From positions 45,527-109,526 of the forward strand of contig JADLFL010000067.1 of the NCBI GenBank assembly GCA_020845575.1: a stretch of 64,000 nucleotides of DNA, given 5' to 3'. The position numbers and the translations under genes were made by a program. Source of the DNA: Acidobacteriota bacterium. Lineage in GTDB: Bacteria; Acidobacteriota; Vicinamibacteria; Vicinamibacterales; Vicinamibacteraceae. This document shows, in pieces, positions 35,433 through 43,719 of the stretch (positions within the stretch are counted from its first letter, which is position 1; the number at the start of each line of letters is the position of its first letter). The notes below the pieces were generated by a model. It worked only from the letters and a program-made list of their open reading frames with translations. It was not told the DNA's origin and did not search any database.

Positions 35433-37025
35433 TCACCCTTCGTACCGCACGACGAGCAGCGAGACGTCGTCGCCTGCGGGGCGGCCGTCTCTGAACTCGA
35501 CCGCCGCGTCGAGCAGCGCATGCGCCATCTCCGATGGCGTGCGCCCGGCGACCGCCGCCAGCGTCGACGCGATGCCACTCGTCCCGAAGTCCTCGCCCGT
35601 GTGAGAGGTCGACTCGCTGACCCCATCGCTGTAGATGACGAGCGCGTCGCCAGGCGACATCGTGATCGTCTCCACGTCCCACGAACCGAACGGCAGGAGT
35701 CCGAGCACCGGCCCTCCCGACTCGAGCATCGTCACCTCGCCTGACGCGCGCACGAGCGCGGGCGCGCAGTGTCCCGCATTGGCGAGTTCGAGGCGACCAT
35801 CGCCATGCAGCACCGCGGCACCGAGCGTGAGGTACTTGTTGCCGGGACTGTAGTGCAGCAACTCCGTGTGGAGCGTGGGCAGGATGTCCGACAAGGGCTG
35901 GCCGAGGTCGTGCAGCAGGCGCAGCATGCCCGTCGCGAGCGCCATGATGAGCGACGCCCCGACCCCCTTACCCGACACGTCGCCGAGCGTGAGGGCCAGG
36001 CTGCCATCCGGCCGTATCACGCCCTGATACAGGTCGCCGCCGACCGACGCGGCGGACTCGGTCTGTGCGAACGTCGACGCGAAGGGCACCTCAGGCGGCG
36101 GTTGCAGGAGCGCGGCCTGGATGTCCTTGGCGATCGTCATCTCATGTTCGTAACGCGCCTTGGCACGGGCGTCCTTGTAGAGCCGCGCCGAATCGATCGC
36201 CATGGCCGCGTCTGCAGCCAGCGATTCGAAGATGGCAATCTCCTCGTGCGGCACCACATGCATGCTGGCGGGGCGCGACACGAGGAGCGCACCCACTGCG
36301 TCGAGGCGGCCGATGAACGACGAGTCGTCGGCCAGCGCGCGCCTGGCAACCATGAGCGGAGTGGCCACGATGTCTGGGCGGGACCCCACCGCGCCGCCGA
36401 CGAGCGTCTCGTGCATCGCCTGACTCGTGATGGTGCGGCGCCCCTTCACGGCCTGCGTGAGCAGGTCCATTTCCTGCTGCCCGACGGGTGGCGACGCCAG
36501 TCCCGGCAGGCGCAGGACGAGTTCGAGCTTCTGGTCCGGGTTGATGAGCGCGAGCGCGCCGGCATCGGCGCGCATGATGCGGATGGCCGACCGCAAGACC
36601 GCCGCCAGCACTTCGGGCAGCACGGCCGCGCTGTTCAGTTGCCGCGCAACGTCGAGCAGTTCCTGGAGATGCCTCACGCCGGCGTTACGGTCGTCGGGGC
36701 CTGCCGACTCCAGCAGCGTGGCGATGGTCTGGCTCACCACGTCGAACTGGACGCGCCGGCCGAAGCGCACGCGATCCCCATCGGCCAGGATGTGCGCCGT
36801 GATGCGGACGTCGTTCACGAACGTCCCCACGGCGCTGCCAAGGTCTTCGAGGATCAACGCCTCGTCGCGCCAGGTCACCTGTGCATGGCGTCGCGACACG
36901 CTGGGCTCCGCGAGCACGACGTTCGAGAGCGGGTCGCGCCCGATGACGATCGGAGTGGCTTCGGGGAGGATCTCTGTCGTCGCGCCGGGGGAACCGGGGA
37001 CGAGTTTCAGGCCGGCAGGTGTCAT
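35433..37025 (-). CDS. FHA-GAF-PP2C (SpoIIE-type) serine/threonine phosphatase
   Basis: A 530-residue cytoplasmic regulator with three domains: FHA at about 20-105 (IVIGRDPLSNVVLAEPSVSRRHAQV), which binds phosphothreonine peptides; GAF at about 125-275; and a SpoIIE/RsbU PP2C phosphatase at about 300-528 (AASVGGDLYQG, LGDVSGKGVGASLIMAL, IYSDGVSES, GDDVSLLVVRY). The metal-binding aspartates in VGGD, GDVSGKG and the two late DG/DD motifs are kept. Such proteins switch anti-anti-sigma factors; no partner is next door. Confidence 0.88.
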   Translation of the reverse strand: MTPAGLKLVPGSPGATTEILPEATPIVIGRDPLSNVVLAEPSVSRRHAQVTWRDEALILEDLGSAVGTFVNDVRITAHILADGDRVRFGRRVQFDVVSQTIATLLESAGPDDRNAGVRHLQELLDVARQLNSAAVLPEVLAAVLRSAIRIMRADAGALALINPDQKLELVLRLPGLASPPVGQQEMDLLTQAVKGRRTITSQAMHETLVGGAVGSRPDIVATPLMVARRALADDSSFIGRLDAVGALLVSRPASMHVVPHEEIAIFESLAADAAMAIDSARLYKDARAKARYEHEMTIAKDIQAALLQPPPEVPFASTFAQTESAASVGGDLYQGVIRPDGSLALTLGDVSGKGVGASLIMALATGMLRLLHDLGQPLSDILPTLHTELLHYSPGNKYLTLGAAVLHGDGRLELANAGHCAPALVRASGEVTMLESGGPVLGLLPFGSWDVETITMSPGDALVIYSDGVSESTSHTGEDFGTSGIASTLAAVAGRTPSEMAHALLDAAVEFRDGRPAGDDVSLLVVRYEG

Positions 37026-37075
37026 GCGATTCGCGTTAGTCCGTGCTTACGTCGTGACATGGTAGGCTGGCTGCC

Positions 37076-37891
37076 ATGCGCAGCCTCGAGGAACAAGGCA
37101 CACCGTCGGGACGTGGCCCGTGGATGCTGCTGGCGGGCGCGGCGATCGTCGCCGCCGCGATCGTCATCTGGTTCATCGCTGGTGGTGACGCTCCCGCTCC
37201 GACTCCCGCGGAGACCGCCGCGCAAGCCGGAGAGGCGAAGGCAACCCCATCTAGCGCCAACGAACGCCCCGCGCCGACCGAACGAACCAGCACGCCATCG
37301 CGGGGACCGTCATCGTCTGCCGCCAACGCGCCCCGCCGCCGTACCGAGCCGCCGGAGCCGGCGCCTCCCGCACGCGAACCGCGCGAACTCCGCGTGACGA
37401 GCGACGTGCCTGGTGCGTACGTCTTCCTGAACCGCAAGTACCTCGGCACCACGCCGCTGGCGTCGCGCGACGTGACGGCCGGAGCGTTCCAGCTGAACGT
37501 GCAACTGGAAGGGCGTCCGCCCGTGGTGCAGAACGTCGACATCGCCGAAGACGGGCCGACGACAGTCGCCGTCACGCTGCCGCCCGCTGCAGCGTCGGCG
37601 GCGGCCGTCGCGGCCATCGACCTCGAGGTTCCGGTGATCCACAAGCACACGGTGGGGTCCTGCGAAGGTACGCTGCGCGCGACGGGCGAGGGGTTCCGGT
37701 ACGAGACGTCGCACAGGGATGCCTTCTCGCTGCCCTACGCCAACGTCGGCACGTTCTCGGTGGACTACACGGAGAAGCGGCTCCGCCTCTCGCAGCGCGG
37801 CGGCCGCACGTGGAATTTCACCACGACGGCCGAGAACGCCGACCCGCTGTTCGTCTTCCACCGCGACGTCCAGGCCGCTCGGACACAATGA
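37076..37891 (+). CDS. Membrane-anchored PEGA-domain protein
   Basis: A 271-residue protein with one membrane helix (about 16-38), a proline- and serine-rich linker to residue 100, a PEGA domain at about 103-163 (LRVTSDVPGAYVFLNRKYLGTTPL), and a C-terminal beta domain (SCEGTLRATGEGFRYETSHRDAF). PEGA domains are surface beta folds, often linked to carbohydrate binding. TAGGCT seven bases before the ATG indicates a leaderless message. It is divergent from the phosphatase gene, 50 bases apart. Confidence 0.75.
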   Translation: MRSLEEQGTPSGRGPWMLLAGAAIVAAAIVIWFIAGGDAPAPTPAETAAQAGEAKATPSSANERPAPTERTSTPSRGPSSSAANAPRRRTEPPEPAPPAREPRELRVTSDVPGAYVFLNRKYLGTTPLASRDVTAGAFQLNVQLEGRPPVVQNVDIAEDGPTTVAVTLPPAAASAAAVAAIDLEVPVIHKHTVGSCEGTLRATGEGFRYETSHRDAFSLPYANVGTFSVDYTEKRLRLSQRGGRTWNFTTTAENADPLFVFHRDVQAARTQ

Positions 37892-37904
37892 CGAATGATG
37901 GACC

Positions 37905-37954
37905 GGGCATCGGGCATCGGGCATCGGCTGGAGGCCAGGGGCTTCAGCCCCTGG
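37905..37954 (+). repeat. Heptamer GGGCATC (three units) and REP-like palindrome
   Basis: Three GGGCATC units at 37905-37925, then CCAGGGGCT-TC-AGCCCCTGG at 37935-37954, a nine-base stem, lie between the PEGA gene and the convergent HAD gene. The palindrome may also serve to end transcripts. Confidence 0.75.
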
Positions 37955-37974
37955 CGTGACGGAAGTGCCGACCG

Positions 37975-38664
37975 TCACGCATCGAAGAGCCAGTGTCCGG
38001 GACCGTCGAGGAAGGCCTCGTAGTCGGGCATGACCGCGTGCGGGGCGGGAATGTTCCCGTTGAACTGCTCCTCGGTGAACGTGGTGGTGATGCCGACGCA
38101 GGTCATGCCCGCGCCGATGGCGGCGGCCACGCCTATCGGGGCATCTTCGAACGCCAGACAGGCGTCCGGCGGAATACCGAGGCGCTCGGCTGCCAGCAGG
38201 AACACGTCGGGGAACGGCTTGCCGCGGGGCACCTCGTCGCCGCGCGCGACGAGCGTCAGGTGCAGCCCGAGCCCCGATTCCTTCATGCTGTGCTCCACGT
38301 TCTTCAGCGGCGCCGACGTGGCGACGGCCACGGGGATCCCGCGGGCGTCGAGGCGCGCGAGCAGCGACAGCGCGCCGCGCACGGGCGCCAGCCTGCCGCG
38401 CGACAGCTGCCTGTAAGCGCCCTCTTTCTCTTCTTCGAACTGCAGCACGTCTTCCATGGACAGTTCGCGCTCGAACAGCATCGGGAAGATCTCGCTGTTC
38501 CGCTTCCCGTCGATGCGGCGCCGCACGTCCATCGTCATCGCCGGCAACCCGTGCGCCGCCACGAAACGCTCGAACGCCTGCGCGTGCAGCGGCATGTTGT
38601 CGACGAGCGTGCCGTCGAGATCGAACACCACACCACGCGGACGAAACGTGGACAGATCAGGCAA
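37975..38664 (-). CDS. HAD-family phosphatase (beta-phosphoglucomutase-like)
   Basis: A 229-residue HAD hydrolase. The four motifs are present: nucleophile in VVFDLDGTLVDNMPLH, threonine/serine in VAVATSAP, lysine in RGKPFPDVFLLAA and acidic motif in CLAFEDAPIGVAAAIGAG. The cap sequence resembles beta-phosphoglucomutases and sugar-phosphate phosphatases. TTG at 38664 was chosen as the start because it is in frame, has GGAG about 12 bases upstream and lies two bases after the stop of the acyl-CoA dehydrogenase; no ATG fits before the motif I strand. Substrate unknown. Confidence 0.82.
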   Translation of the reverse strand: MPDLSTFRPRGVVFDLDGTLVDNMPLHAQAFERFVAAHGLPAMTMDVRRRIDGKRNSEIFPMLFERELSMEDVLQFEEEKEGAYRQLSRGRLAPVRGALSLLARLDARGIPVAVATSAPLKNVEHSMKESGLGLHLTLVARGDEVPRGKPFPDVFLLAAERLGIPPDACLAFEDAPIGVAAAIGAGMTCVGITTTFTEEQFNGNIPAPHAVMPDYEAFLDGPGHWLFDA

Positions 38665-38666
38665 TG

Positions 38667-39803
38667 TCAGACAACTCCTTCGGCAATCACCATGCGCTGC
38701 ACCTCCGACGTGCCCTGATAGATCTCCGTCGCGCGGACGTCGCGGAAGAAGCGTTCCGCCGTCGAGCCACGACGATACCCTTCCGAGGCGAGAATCTGCA
38801 TCGCACGATCGGCGGCGGCGTGCGCGGCCTCCGAGGCGGCGAGCTTGGCCATCGCGGCTTCGACAGTCACGCGCCCTCTGCGCGCCTTCGTTGTCGCCGC
38901 GCGCCATGTCAGCATCCGCGCGGCTTCGAGTCCCGTGGCCATGTCGGCCAGCATGAACTGGACCGCCTGATAGTCCGCGATCGGCTGCCCGAACGCGACA
39001 CGACGCTTCGCGTAGGCGAGCGCCTGTTGCAGCGACGCCTCTCCAACGCCGAGCGCCTGCGCGGCAATCGCGATGCGGCCGCCGTCGAGCGCCTGCATCG
39101 CGATCGCGAATCCCTGTCCCGGCTCGCCGATCACGTCCTCCACGCCAACGGCCACATCATCGAGCACGAGATCCATGCAGCCGAGACCTCGCACGCCGAG
39201 TGAATCGGTGAGGTTGCGCCGCGTGACGCCGGGGGCGGACATCGGCACGAGGAACGCGGAGATGCGTCGCGCGCGCTGCGCGGGATCCGCGCTCGCAAAG
39301 ACGATGGCGACGTCTGCGGCTTCGGCGTTGGCCACCCACACCTTCGTGCCGGTGAGACGGTAGCCATCGCCCGTGGGTATGGCCAGCGTCTGCTGATTGG
39401 CGGCGTCCGATCCCGCCTGCTCCTCCGACAGCGCGAACGCACCGATGGCCTCGCCCGTGACGAGGCGACGCAGCCATGCGGCGCGCTGCTCGGCGGTGCC
39501 GTGCCGCAACAACGTCTCGGCAACCAGCGACGTGGTCACCGACAGGATCACGGCGACCGTCGCACTCGCGCGTGCGATCGCTTCGAGCGCGAGCACGTAC
39601 GCCACATCGTCCGCACCGGCACCGCCCCACTCTTCGGGGATGGTGATGCCCCCAAGCCCGAGAGCCCCGGCCTGTCGGATCAAGTCGCGCGGAAACGCGT
39701 GACGCTCGTCAATGTCCGCCGCCACGGGCGCGACGACATCGTCGGCGAACCGACGCGCGAGGTCCGCAAACGCCTGCTGCCGATCGCTGGGGGTGACGCG
39801 CAC
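38667..39803 (-). CDS. Acyl-CoA dehydrogenase (short-chain type)
   Basis: A 378-residue flavoenzyme, second of its kind in the window. Motifs: FALSEEQAGSDAANQQT, KVWVANAEAADVAIVF, LGVRGLGCMDLVLDDVAV, RRVAFGQPIADYQAVQFMLADMA and EIYQGTSEVQRMVIAEGV, with the catalytic glutamate replaced in position by the YQGTSE glutamate typical of this subfamily. The GTG at 39803 was chosen: TACGCT ends seven bases before it, while the longer frame would start inside a poor region. The HAD gene follows after two bases. Confidence 0.88.
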   Translation of the reverse strand: MRVTPSDRQQAFADLARRFADDVVAPVAADIDERHAFPRDLIRQAGALGLGGITIPEEWGGAGADDVAYVLALEAIARASATVAVILSVTTSLVAETLLRHGTAEQRAAWLRRLVTGEAIGAFALSEEQAGSDAANQQTLAIPTGDGYRLTGTKVWVANAEAADVAIVFASADPAQRARRISAFLVPMSAPGVTRRNLTDSLGVRGLGCMDLVLDDVAVGVEDVIGEPGQGFAIAMQALDGGRIAIAAQALGVGEASLQQALAYAKRRVAFGQPIADYQAVQFMLADMATGLEAARMLTWRAATTKARRGRVTVEAAMAKLAASEAAHAAADRAMQILASEGYRRGSTAERFFRDVRATEIYQGTSEVQRMVIAEGVV

Positions 39804-39980
39804 GGGACTCAGCGTAGCAGAGGCGCCGCACTTCGCCACTCAGTCGAGTGTGACCGCCGCGTGGGGTGGCTGTGATACGCGGGACACTGCCTGCCACGCC
39901 AGGAGGCCGTTCATGCGTGCGCACGGCTGGTTCCTGTGTGGTTCCGGTGTTCGTCGCTGGCCCGACCACAAGGGTCGCCC
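39804..39980. other. Intergenic region with REP-like sequence
   Basis: The 177-base gap between the two minus-strand genes contains the -10 box of the dehydrogenase (39811-39816) and a CGACC-ACAAG-GGTCG inverted sequence near 39963-39977 that looks like a further palindromic repeat family. No convincing gene is seen. Confidence 0.5.
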
Positions 39981-40481
39981 CTAGAAGACGCCGGCGGGAT
40001 CGAAGAGCGGGCGCAGGCGGGCGGCGGTGGCGTCGAGCGTCTCGGGCAACACGCGACTCTCGCCGACGGTGGTCATGAAGTTGGTGTCGCCGTTCCAGCG
40101 CGGAACCACGTGGATGTGCAGGTGATCGGCGACGCCAGCACCCGCGGCCTTGCCGATGTTGATCCCGACGTTGAGTCCGTGCGGCTGATAGGCGTGGCGG
40201 AGCACGCGTTCGGCGCGCTGCGTGAGTTGCATCAATTCGTGCAGTTCTTCCGGCGTCGCGTCACCCAGCGTGGCGATGTGACGACCCGGCACCACCATCA
40301 GGTGGCCGTTGTTGTAGGGGAACAGATTGAGGATGACAAAGCAGGTCGTGCCGCGATGGACGACGAGCGCATCCTGCGCGGCGTCGGCACCGGCGTCGGC
40401 GGTGCAGAAGACGCATCCCGGCGGCACGCTGCCGCCCGTCGTCACGTACTGCAGGCGCCAGGGCGACCAGAGGTGATCCAT
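39981..40481 (-). CDS. HIT-family nucleotide hydrolase/phosphorylase
   Basis: A 166-residue HIT protein. The histidine triad HLHIHVVP is present after GINIGKAAGAGVADH, and the front carries a CVFC zinc-type pair followed later by the zinc-ligand-like histidine region of Ap4A phosphorylases (LWSPWRLQYV, NLFPYNNGHLMVVPGRH). This resembles the bacterial/mycobacterial AP-4-A phosphorylase branch. It lies eight bases downstream of ihfB and likely belongs to its operon. Confidence 0.85.
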   Translation of the reverse strand: MDHLWSPWRLQYVTTGGSVPPGCVFCTADAGADAAQDALVVHRGTTCFVILNLFPYNNGHLMVVPGRHIATLGDATPEELHELMQLTQRAERVLRHAYQPHGLNVGINIGKAAGAGVADHLHIHVVPRWNGDTNFMTTVGESRVLPETLDATAARLRPLFDPAGVF

Positions 40482-40488
40482 CGCGCGC

Positions 40489-40821
40489 TCAGGAGGCGAC
40501 GGATGCCTCGCCGGCTTCGACGGCTTCCGGCTCGTCGTCGACGGTACTGGCGTTGATCAGATCCTTCAGTTCCTTGCCCGGCTTGAAGTAGGGCACGTGC
40601 TTGGACGGCACGTCCACGCGATCGCCGGTCTTGGGGTTGCGGCCCTGGCGGGGCTCGCGTCGACGCAGGCGGAAGCTGCCGAATCCCCTGAGTTCCACCT
40701 TGTCGCCGTCCTGCAGGGCGCGGACCACCGACTGGAAGACCGTCTCGACGATCAGTTCGGCGTCCTTCTTGGTGAGCGCGGAGACACGGGAGACCTCTTC
40801 GACGAGATCCGCCTTGGTCAT
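40489..40821 (-). CDS. HU/IHF-family DNA-binding protein (integration host factor beta-like)
   Basis: A 110-residue nucleoid protein. The HU fold is complete: MTKADLVEEVSRVSALTKKDAELIVETVF, ELRGFGSFRLRRREPRQGRNPKTG and VPYFKPGKELKDLIN. The RxxxPRQGRNPKTG beta arm with its proline bends DNA. A 15-residue acidic tail (DDEPEAVEAGE) is unusual for IHF. The position just after rpsA matches ihfB in many bacteria. A hairpin separates the two genes, so it may have its own promoter or be read through. Confidence 0.87.
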   Translation of the reverse strand: MTKADLVEEVSRVSALTKKDAELIVETVFQSVVRALQDGDKVELRGFGSFRLRRREPRQGRNPKTGDRVDVPSKHVPYFKPGKELKDLINASTVDDEPEAVEAGEASVAS

Positions 40822-40842
40822 GGGAATCCTCGGGAAAAGTAC

Positions 40843-40878
40843 GACGCCGGCCCGGGCATGTGTGCCGGGCCGGCGTCG
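40843..40878 (-). terminator. Terminator or attenuator after rpsA
   Basis: GACGCCGGCCCGG and CCGGGCCGGCGTC (13-bp perfect stem) are separated by a loop of about 10 bases. In the direction of rpsA the stem is followed by GTACTTTTCCC, a short T-run. This fits an intrinsic terminator that reduces flow into ihfB. Confidence 0.75.
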
Positions 40879-40886
40879 GGGTCTGC

Positions 40887-42653
40887 TTACTGCTGCTGCT
40901 TGAAGTGATCGCCCAGCGTGGCGCCGCCCGTGGACGAGGCCTCGCTGATGTACTGCCCCCAGTCAGCGCGGTAGGAATCGTCCTTGAGCGCCCTGATGCT
41001 CAGGCCGACCTTGCGCTCCGCCGGGCTCAACTTGATGACCTTCATCGGGTAGGCCTGCTCGACCTGCAGGTCGACCTTCTCTTCCCCGTTGTCGGCATCG
41101 AACTCCGACACGTGGATGAGCCCCTCGATGCCCTCGGCCAGCTCGACGAACGCGCCAAAGGAGGTCATGCGCACGACCTTGCCCTCGACCACGTCACCGA
41201 CCTGCACGCGGCCGAAGAAGTCGTCCCACACGTCGGCGGCCAGCTGCTTGAGGCCGAGCGACAGGCGCTGGTTCTCGGCGTCGATGTTGAGCACCATCGC
41301 CTCGACCACGTCGCCCTTCTTGAGCATCTCCGACGGGTGCTTGAGGCGCTTGCTCCACGACATGTCCGAGATGTGGATCAGGCCGTCGATGCCGTCCTCC
41401 ACCTCGACGAACGCACCGAACTCGGTGAGGTTGCGCACCTTGCCCTTGATCTTCGTGCCCACCGGATACTTGTCGGTGAGCTCGTGCCAGGGGTTGGTCT
41501 CCACCTGCTTGAGACCGAGCGAGATGCGGCGCGCCGACGGATCGACGCCGAGCACCATCGCCTCGACAGAGTCGCCCACGTTGAGGATCTTCGACGGGTG
41601 CTTGACGCGCTTGCTCCACGACATCTCGCTCACGTGGATGAGGCCTTCCACGCCGGGCTCGAGTTCGATGAAGGCGCCGTAGTCGGTGAGGCTGACCACG
41701 CGGCCGGTGACGCGCGCCGTGACAGGGTAGCGCTCCACCACGTCGGACCACGGGTCGGTCGTGAGCTGCTTGTGACCGAGCGACACGCGCTCGTTCTCGG
41801 GATCGAACTTGAGGACGATGACGTCGACCTCGTCGTTGACCTTGAACAGCTCCGACGGGTGCTGCACGCGGCCCCACGACATGTCGGTGATGTGGAGCAG
41901 GCCGTCAATGCCGCCGAGGTCGATGAACGCCCCGTAGTCGGTGATGTTCTTGACCACGCCCCGCATGACCTTGCCCTCGGCCAGCGTCTCGAGCGTGTGC
42001 TTCTTCTTCTCGGCGTTCTCCTCCTCGAGGAGGACCTTGCGCGAGAGCACGATGTTGCCGCGCTTCTTGTTGACCTTGATGACGCGCATGCGCAGTTCCT
42101 GGCCCTTGAGGGCGTCCAGGTTGCGCACGGGACGAACGTCGATCTGGCTGCCGGGAAGGAACGCGCGGACGCCGATGTCCACGGCGAGCCCGCCCTTGAT
42201 GCGCTCGATCACGCGGCCGATGACGACCTTGCGATCGGCGAAGGCCTTCTCGACCTCGTCCCAGATCTTCATCTTCTCGGCCTTCTCGCGCGAGAGCACG
42301 ATGTGGCCGTCCCGATCCTCGGTGCGTTCGAGCAGCACGTCGACGGTGTCGCCGGGCTGCACGATGACGTCACCGTTCTCGTCGAGGAATTCGTCGAGGG
42401 GAATCATCCCCTCCGACTTGAACCCGACGTCGACAATCACCGCGGAGGCGGATACCGAGAGCACCGTGCCCTTGACGACTTCGCCTTCCGTGATGTTGCG
42501 GAAGCTGTTGTCGTACAGGTCGAGCAGGCTGGCGAACTCCTGCGGGTCCATCTCGTGATCATCTGCCGTCCACATGGCCTTGGTGGTGGCGGCAGCGGAC
42601 GGCCGGGCACCCCCTTCGCGTACGTCCGGCTGGTCCGTGAGTTGATCTGACAT
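40887..42653 (-). CDS. rpsA: 30S ribosomal protein S1
   Basis: A 588-residue protein that brings mRNA to the 30S subunit. Six S1 (OB-fold) repeats are visible from about residue 55 to 560; the middle ones show the repeating GAFxEL/GIxGLIHxSDMSWxKRxKHPSE pattern. The N-terminal 45 residues are a variable extension before the first domain. The ATG at 42653 has a strong GAGGAGG site about 11 bases upstream. Its leader carries a 10-bp hairpin (42706-42743) and its promoter borrows a -35 from a repeat array. The gene sits between cmk and ihfB, the common order. Confidence 0.96.
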   Translation of the reverse strand: MSDQLTDQPDVREGGARPSAAATTKAMWTADDHEMDPQEFASLLDLYDNSFRNITEGEVVKGTVLSVSASAVIVDVGFKSEGMIPLDEFLDENGDVIVQPGDTVDVLLERTEDRDGHIVLSREKAEKMKIWDEVEKAFADRKVVIGRVIERIKGGLAVDIGVRAFLPGSQIDVRPVRNLDALKGQELRMRVIKVNKKRGNIVLSRKVLLEEENAEKKKHTLETLAEGKVMRGVVKNITDYGAFIDLGGIDGLLHITDMSWGRVQHPSELFKVNDEVDVIVLKFDPENERVSLGHKQLTTDPWSDVVERYPVTARVTGRVVSLTDYGAFIELEPGVEGLIHVSEMSWSKRVKHPSKILNVGDSVEAMVLGVDPSARRISLGLKQVETNPWHELTDKYPVGTKIKGKVRNLTEFGAFVEVEDGIDGLIHISDMSWSKRLKHPSEMLKKGDVVEAMVLNIDAENQRLSLGLKQLAADVWDDFFGRVQVGDVVEGKVVRMTSFGAFVELAEGIEGLIHVSEFDADNGEEKVDLQVEQAYPMKVIKLSPAERKVGLSIRALKDDSYRADWGQYISEASSTGGATLGDHFKQQQ

Positions 42654-42705
42654 GCGTACTGAATCCTCCTCGGTGGGCGTTTGCCGGACTTTCCAGCGCC
42701 GGCGG

Positions 42706-42743
42706 CTGTCGGTTGTGGCACGCGCTATGCGGGCAACCGACAG
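42706..42743 (-). promoter_or_regulatory. rpsA leader hairpin
   Basis: CTGTCGGTTG (42706-42715) and CAACCGACAG (42734-42743) pair perfectly over 10 bp with an 18-base loop. In the rpsA transcript it lies at the 5' end of the leader, about 55 bases before the ribosome-binding site. S1 represses its own translation through leader structures in E. coli, so this is a candidate for control. Confidence 0.6.
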
Positions 42744-42772
42744 AATTTACACCATTTAAGGGCAACCGGCAA
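42744..42772 (-). promoter_or_regulatory. rpsA promoter, -35 in heptamer array
   Basis: On the minus strand TTGCCG (42772-42767), a 17-base spacer and TAAATT (42749-42744). The -35 hexamer is the edge of the GGTTGCC array that begins at 42761. Transcription would start near 42737, inside the leader hairpin. Confidence 0.55.
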
Positions 42773-42915
42773 CCGGCAACCGGCAACCGGCAACCGGCAA
42801 CCGGCAACCGGCAACCGGCAACCGGCAACCGGCAGGCCGGGCACCGGGCACCGGGCACCGGGCACCGGGCACCGGGCACCGGGCACCGGGCACCGGGCAC
42901 CGGGCACCGGGCACC
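42761..42915 (+). repeat. Long heptamer array: 10 x GGCAACC then 11 x GGGCACC
   Basis: Ten identical GGCAACC units fill 42761-42830; an eight-base junction (GGCAGGCC) follows; then eleven identical GGGCACC units fill 42839-42915. The units are perfect, which points to recent slippage expansion or ongoing correction. The array sits between cmk and rpsA. Confidence 0.97.
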
Positions 42916-42981
42916 GGGCGGCAAGATACCCACAACGAGGATCGGGATGTAGGCCTGCCCACCGCGGGCGGGCCACAGGTG

Positions 42982-43012
42982 GTAGGTCCGGCTCTCCGAG
43001 CCAGACCCCTAC
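42982..43012. repeat. REP-like inverted repeat downstream of cmk
   Basis: GTAGGTCCGGCTC-TCC-GAGCCAGACCCCTAC forms an imperfect stem overlapping the last codon of cmk. The CCGGCTCTCCGAGCC core also appears near 8178 and 54535. Confidence 0.6.
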
Positions 43013-43659
43013 GCCGTGCGCTGGCGAACCAGCGCCATCACCTGGTCGACCACCGTGGCGATCGGGAGGCCGGTGGTGTCGATGTAGGTGGCGTCGGTGG
43101 CCTGGGTCAGGGGCGACACCGTGCGGGTGCGGTCGCTTGAATCGCGGTTCGACAGGGCCGTCGCGATAGCGGCGACGTCGCCGCCGTTGGCGGCGTGGGC
43201 GCTGTCTGCGGCGCGGCGGCGCGCGCGCTCCTCGGGTGTTGCGTCGAGGTACACCTTGACGTCGGCCTGCGGCAGGACGACGGTGCCGATGTCGCGCCCT
43301 TCCATCACGAGATCGCCGGCCGCCGCATACGCACGCTGGCGCTCGACGAGCGTCGCGCGCACACGCCCGAGGCGGGCCACGCGCGCGGCGGCGGCGTCGA
43401 TCGCCGGCGTCCGGATCGCCCGCGTCACGTCGTGGCCGTCGATCGTCACGACGCCCTGCTCGGCGACGAGCGTGGCCTCGCGAGCCAGGGTCTCCACGGT
43501 CGCCTCGTCATCCAGTTCCAGCCCGCGCCGCACGGCCAGCCACGCCACGGCGCGATACATCGCACCCGTGTCCACGTGCCGGCAGCCGAGCGCCTGCGCC
43601 ACGGCACGCGCCACGGTCCCCTTCCCCGCCCCCGAAGGCCCATCGATCGCGATCAACAC
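43009..43659 (-). CDS. cmk: Cytidylate kinase
   Basis: The 216-residue kinase phosphorylates CMP and dCMP. Motifs: P-loop IAIDGPSGAGKGTVAR, RHVDTGAMYRAVAW, LVMEGRDIGTVVLPQADVKVYLDATPEERARRR and SNRDSSDRTRTVSPL. Length is normal. The GTG at 43659 was chosen since the P-loop strand begins immediately and TATCCT ends eight bases upstream. The order cmk-rpsA-ihfB is conserved in many bacteria; here a repeat array and a new promoter separate cmk from rpsA. Confidence 0.93.
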   Translation of the reverse strand: MLIAIDGPSGAGKGTVARAVAQALGCRHVDTGAMYRAVAWLAVRRGLELDDEATVETLAREATLVAEQGVVTIDGHDVTRAIRTPAIDAAAARVARLGRVRATLVERQRAYAAAGDLVMEGRDIGTVVLPQADVKVYLDATPEERARRRAADSAHAANGGDVAAIATALSNRDSSDRTRTVSPLTQATDATYIDTTGLPIATVVDQVMALVRQRTA

Positions 43660-43719
43660 CGCCGGTGAGGATATCAAGCCGGCGCGCGATCCCGAGTGGA
43701 GGCGCCGCAACGCGCAAGA

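Noticed and set aside
39913..39984. A 23-codon peptide gene with AGGAGG in front
   Set aside because: It lies over a palindromic repeat, has no coding-like third-base use, and no promoter is evident. Kept only as part of the intergenic entry.
42761..42915. CRISPR array
   Set aside because: Units are seven bases, directly abutting, without spacers.
42713..42952. Open frames of 79-83 residues over the heptamer array (NRQPATG-type peptides)
   Set aside because: A seven-base repeat without stop codons leaves all frames open. There is no ribosome site, and the frame is just the array.
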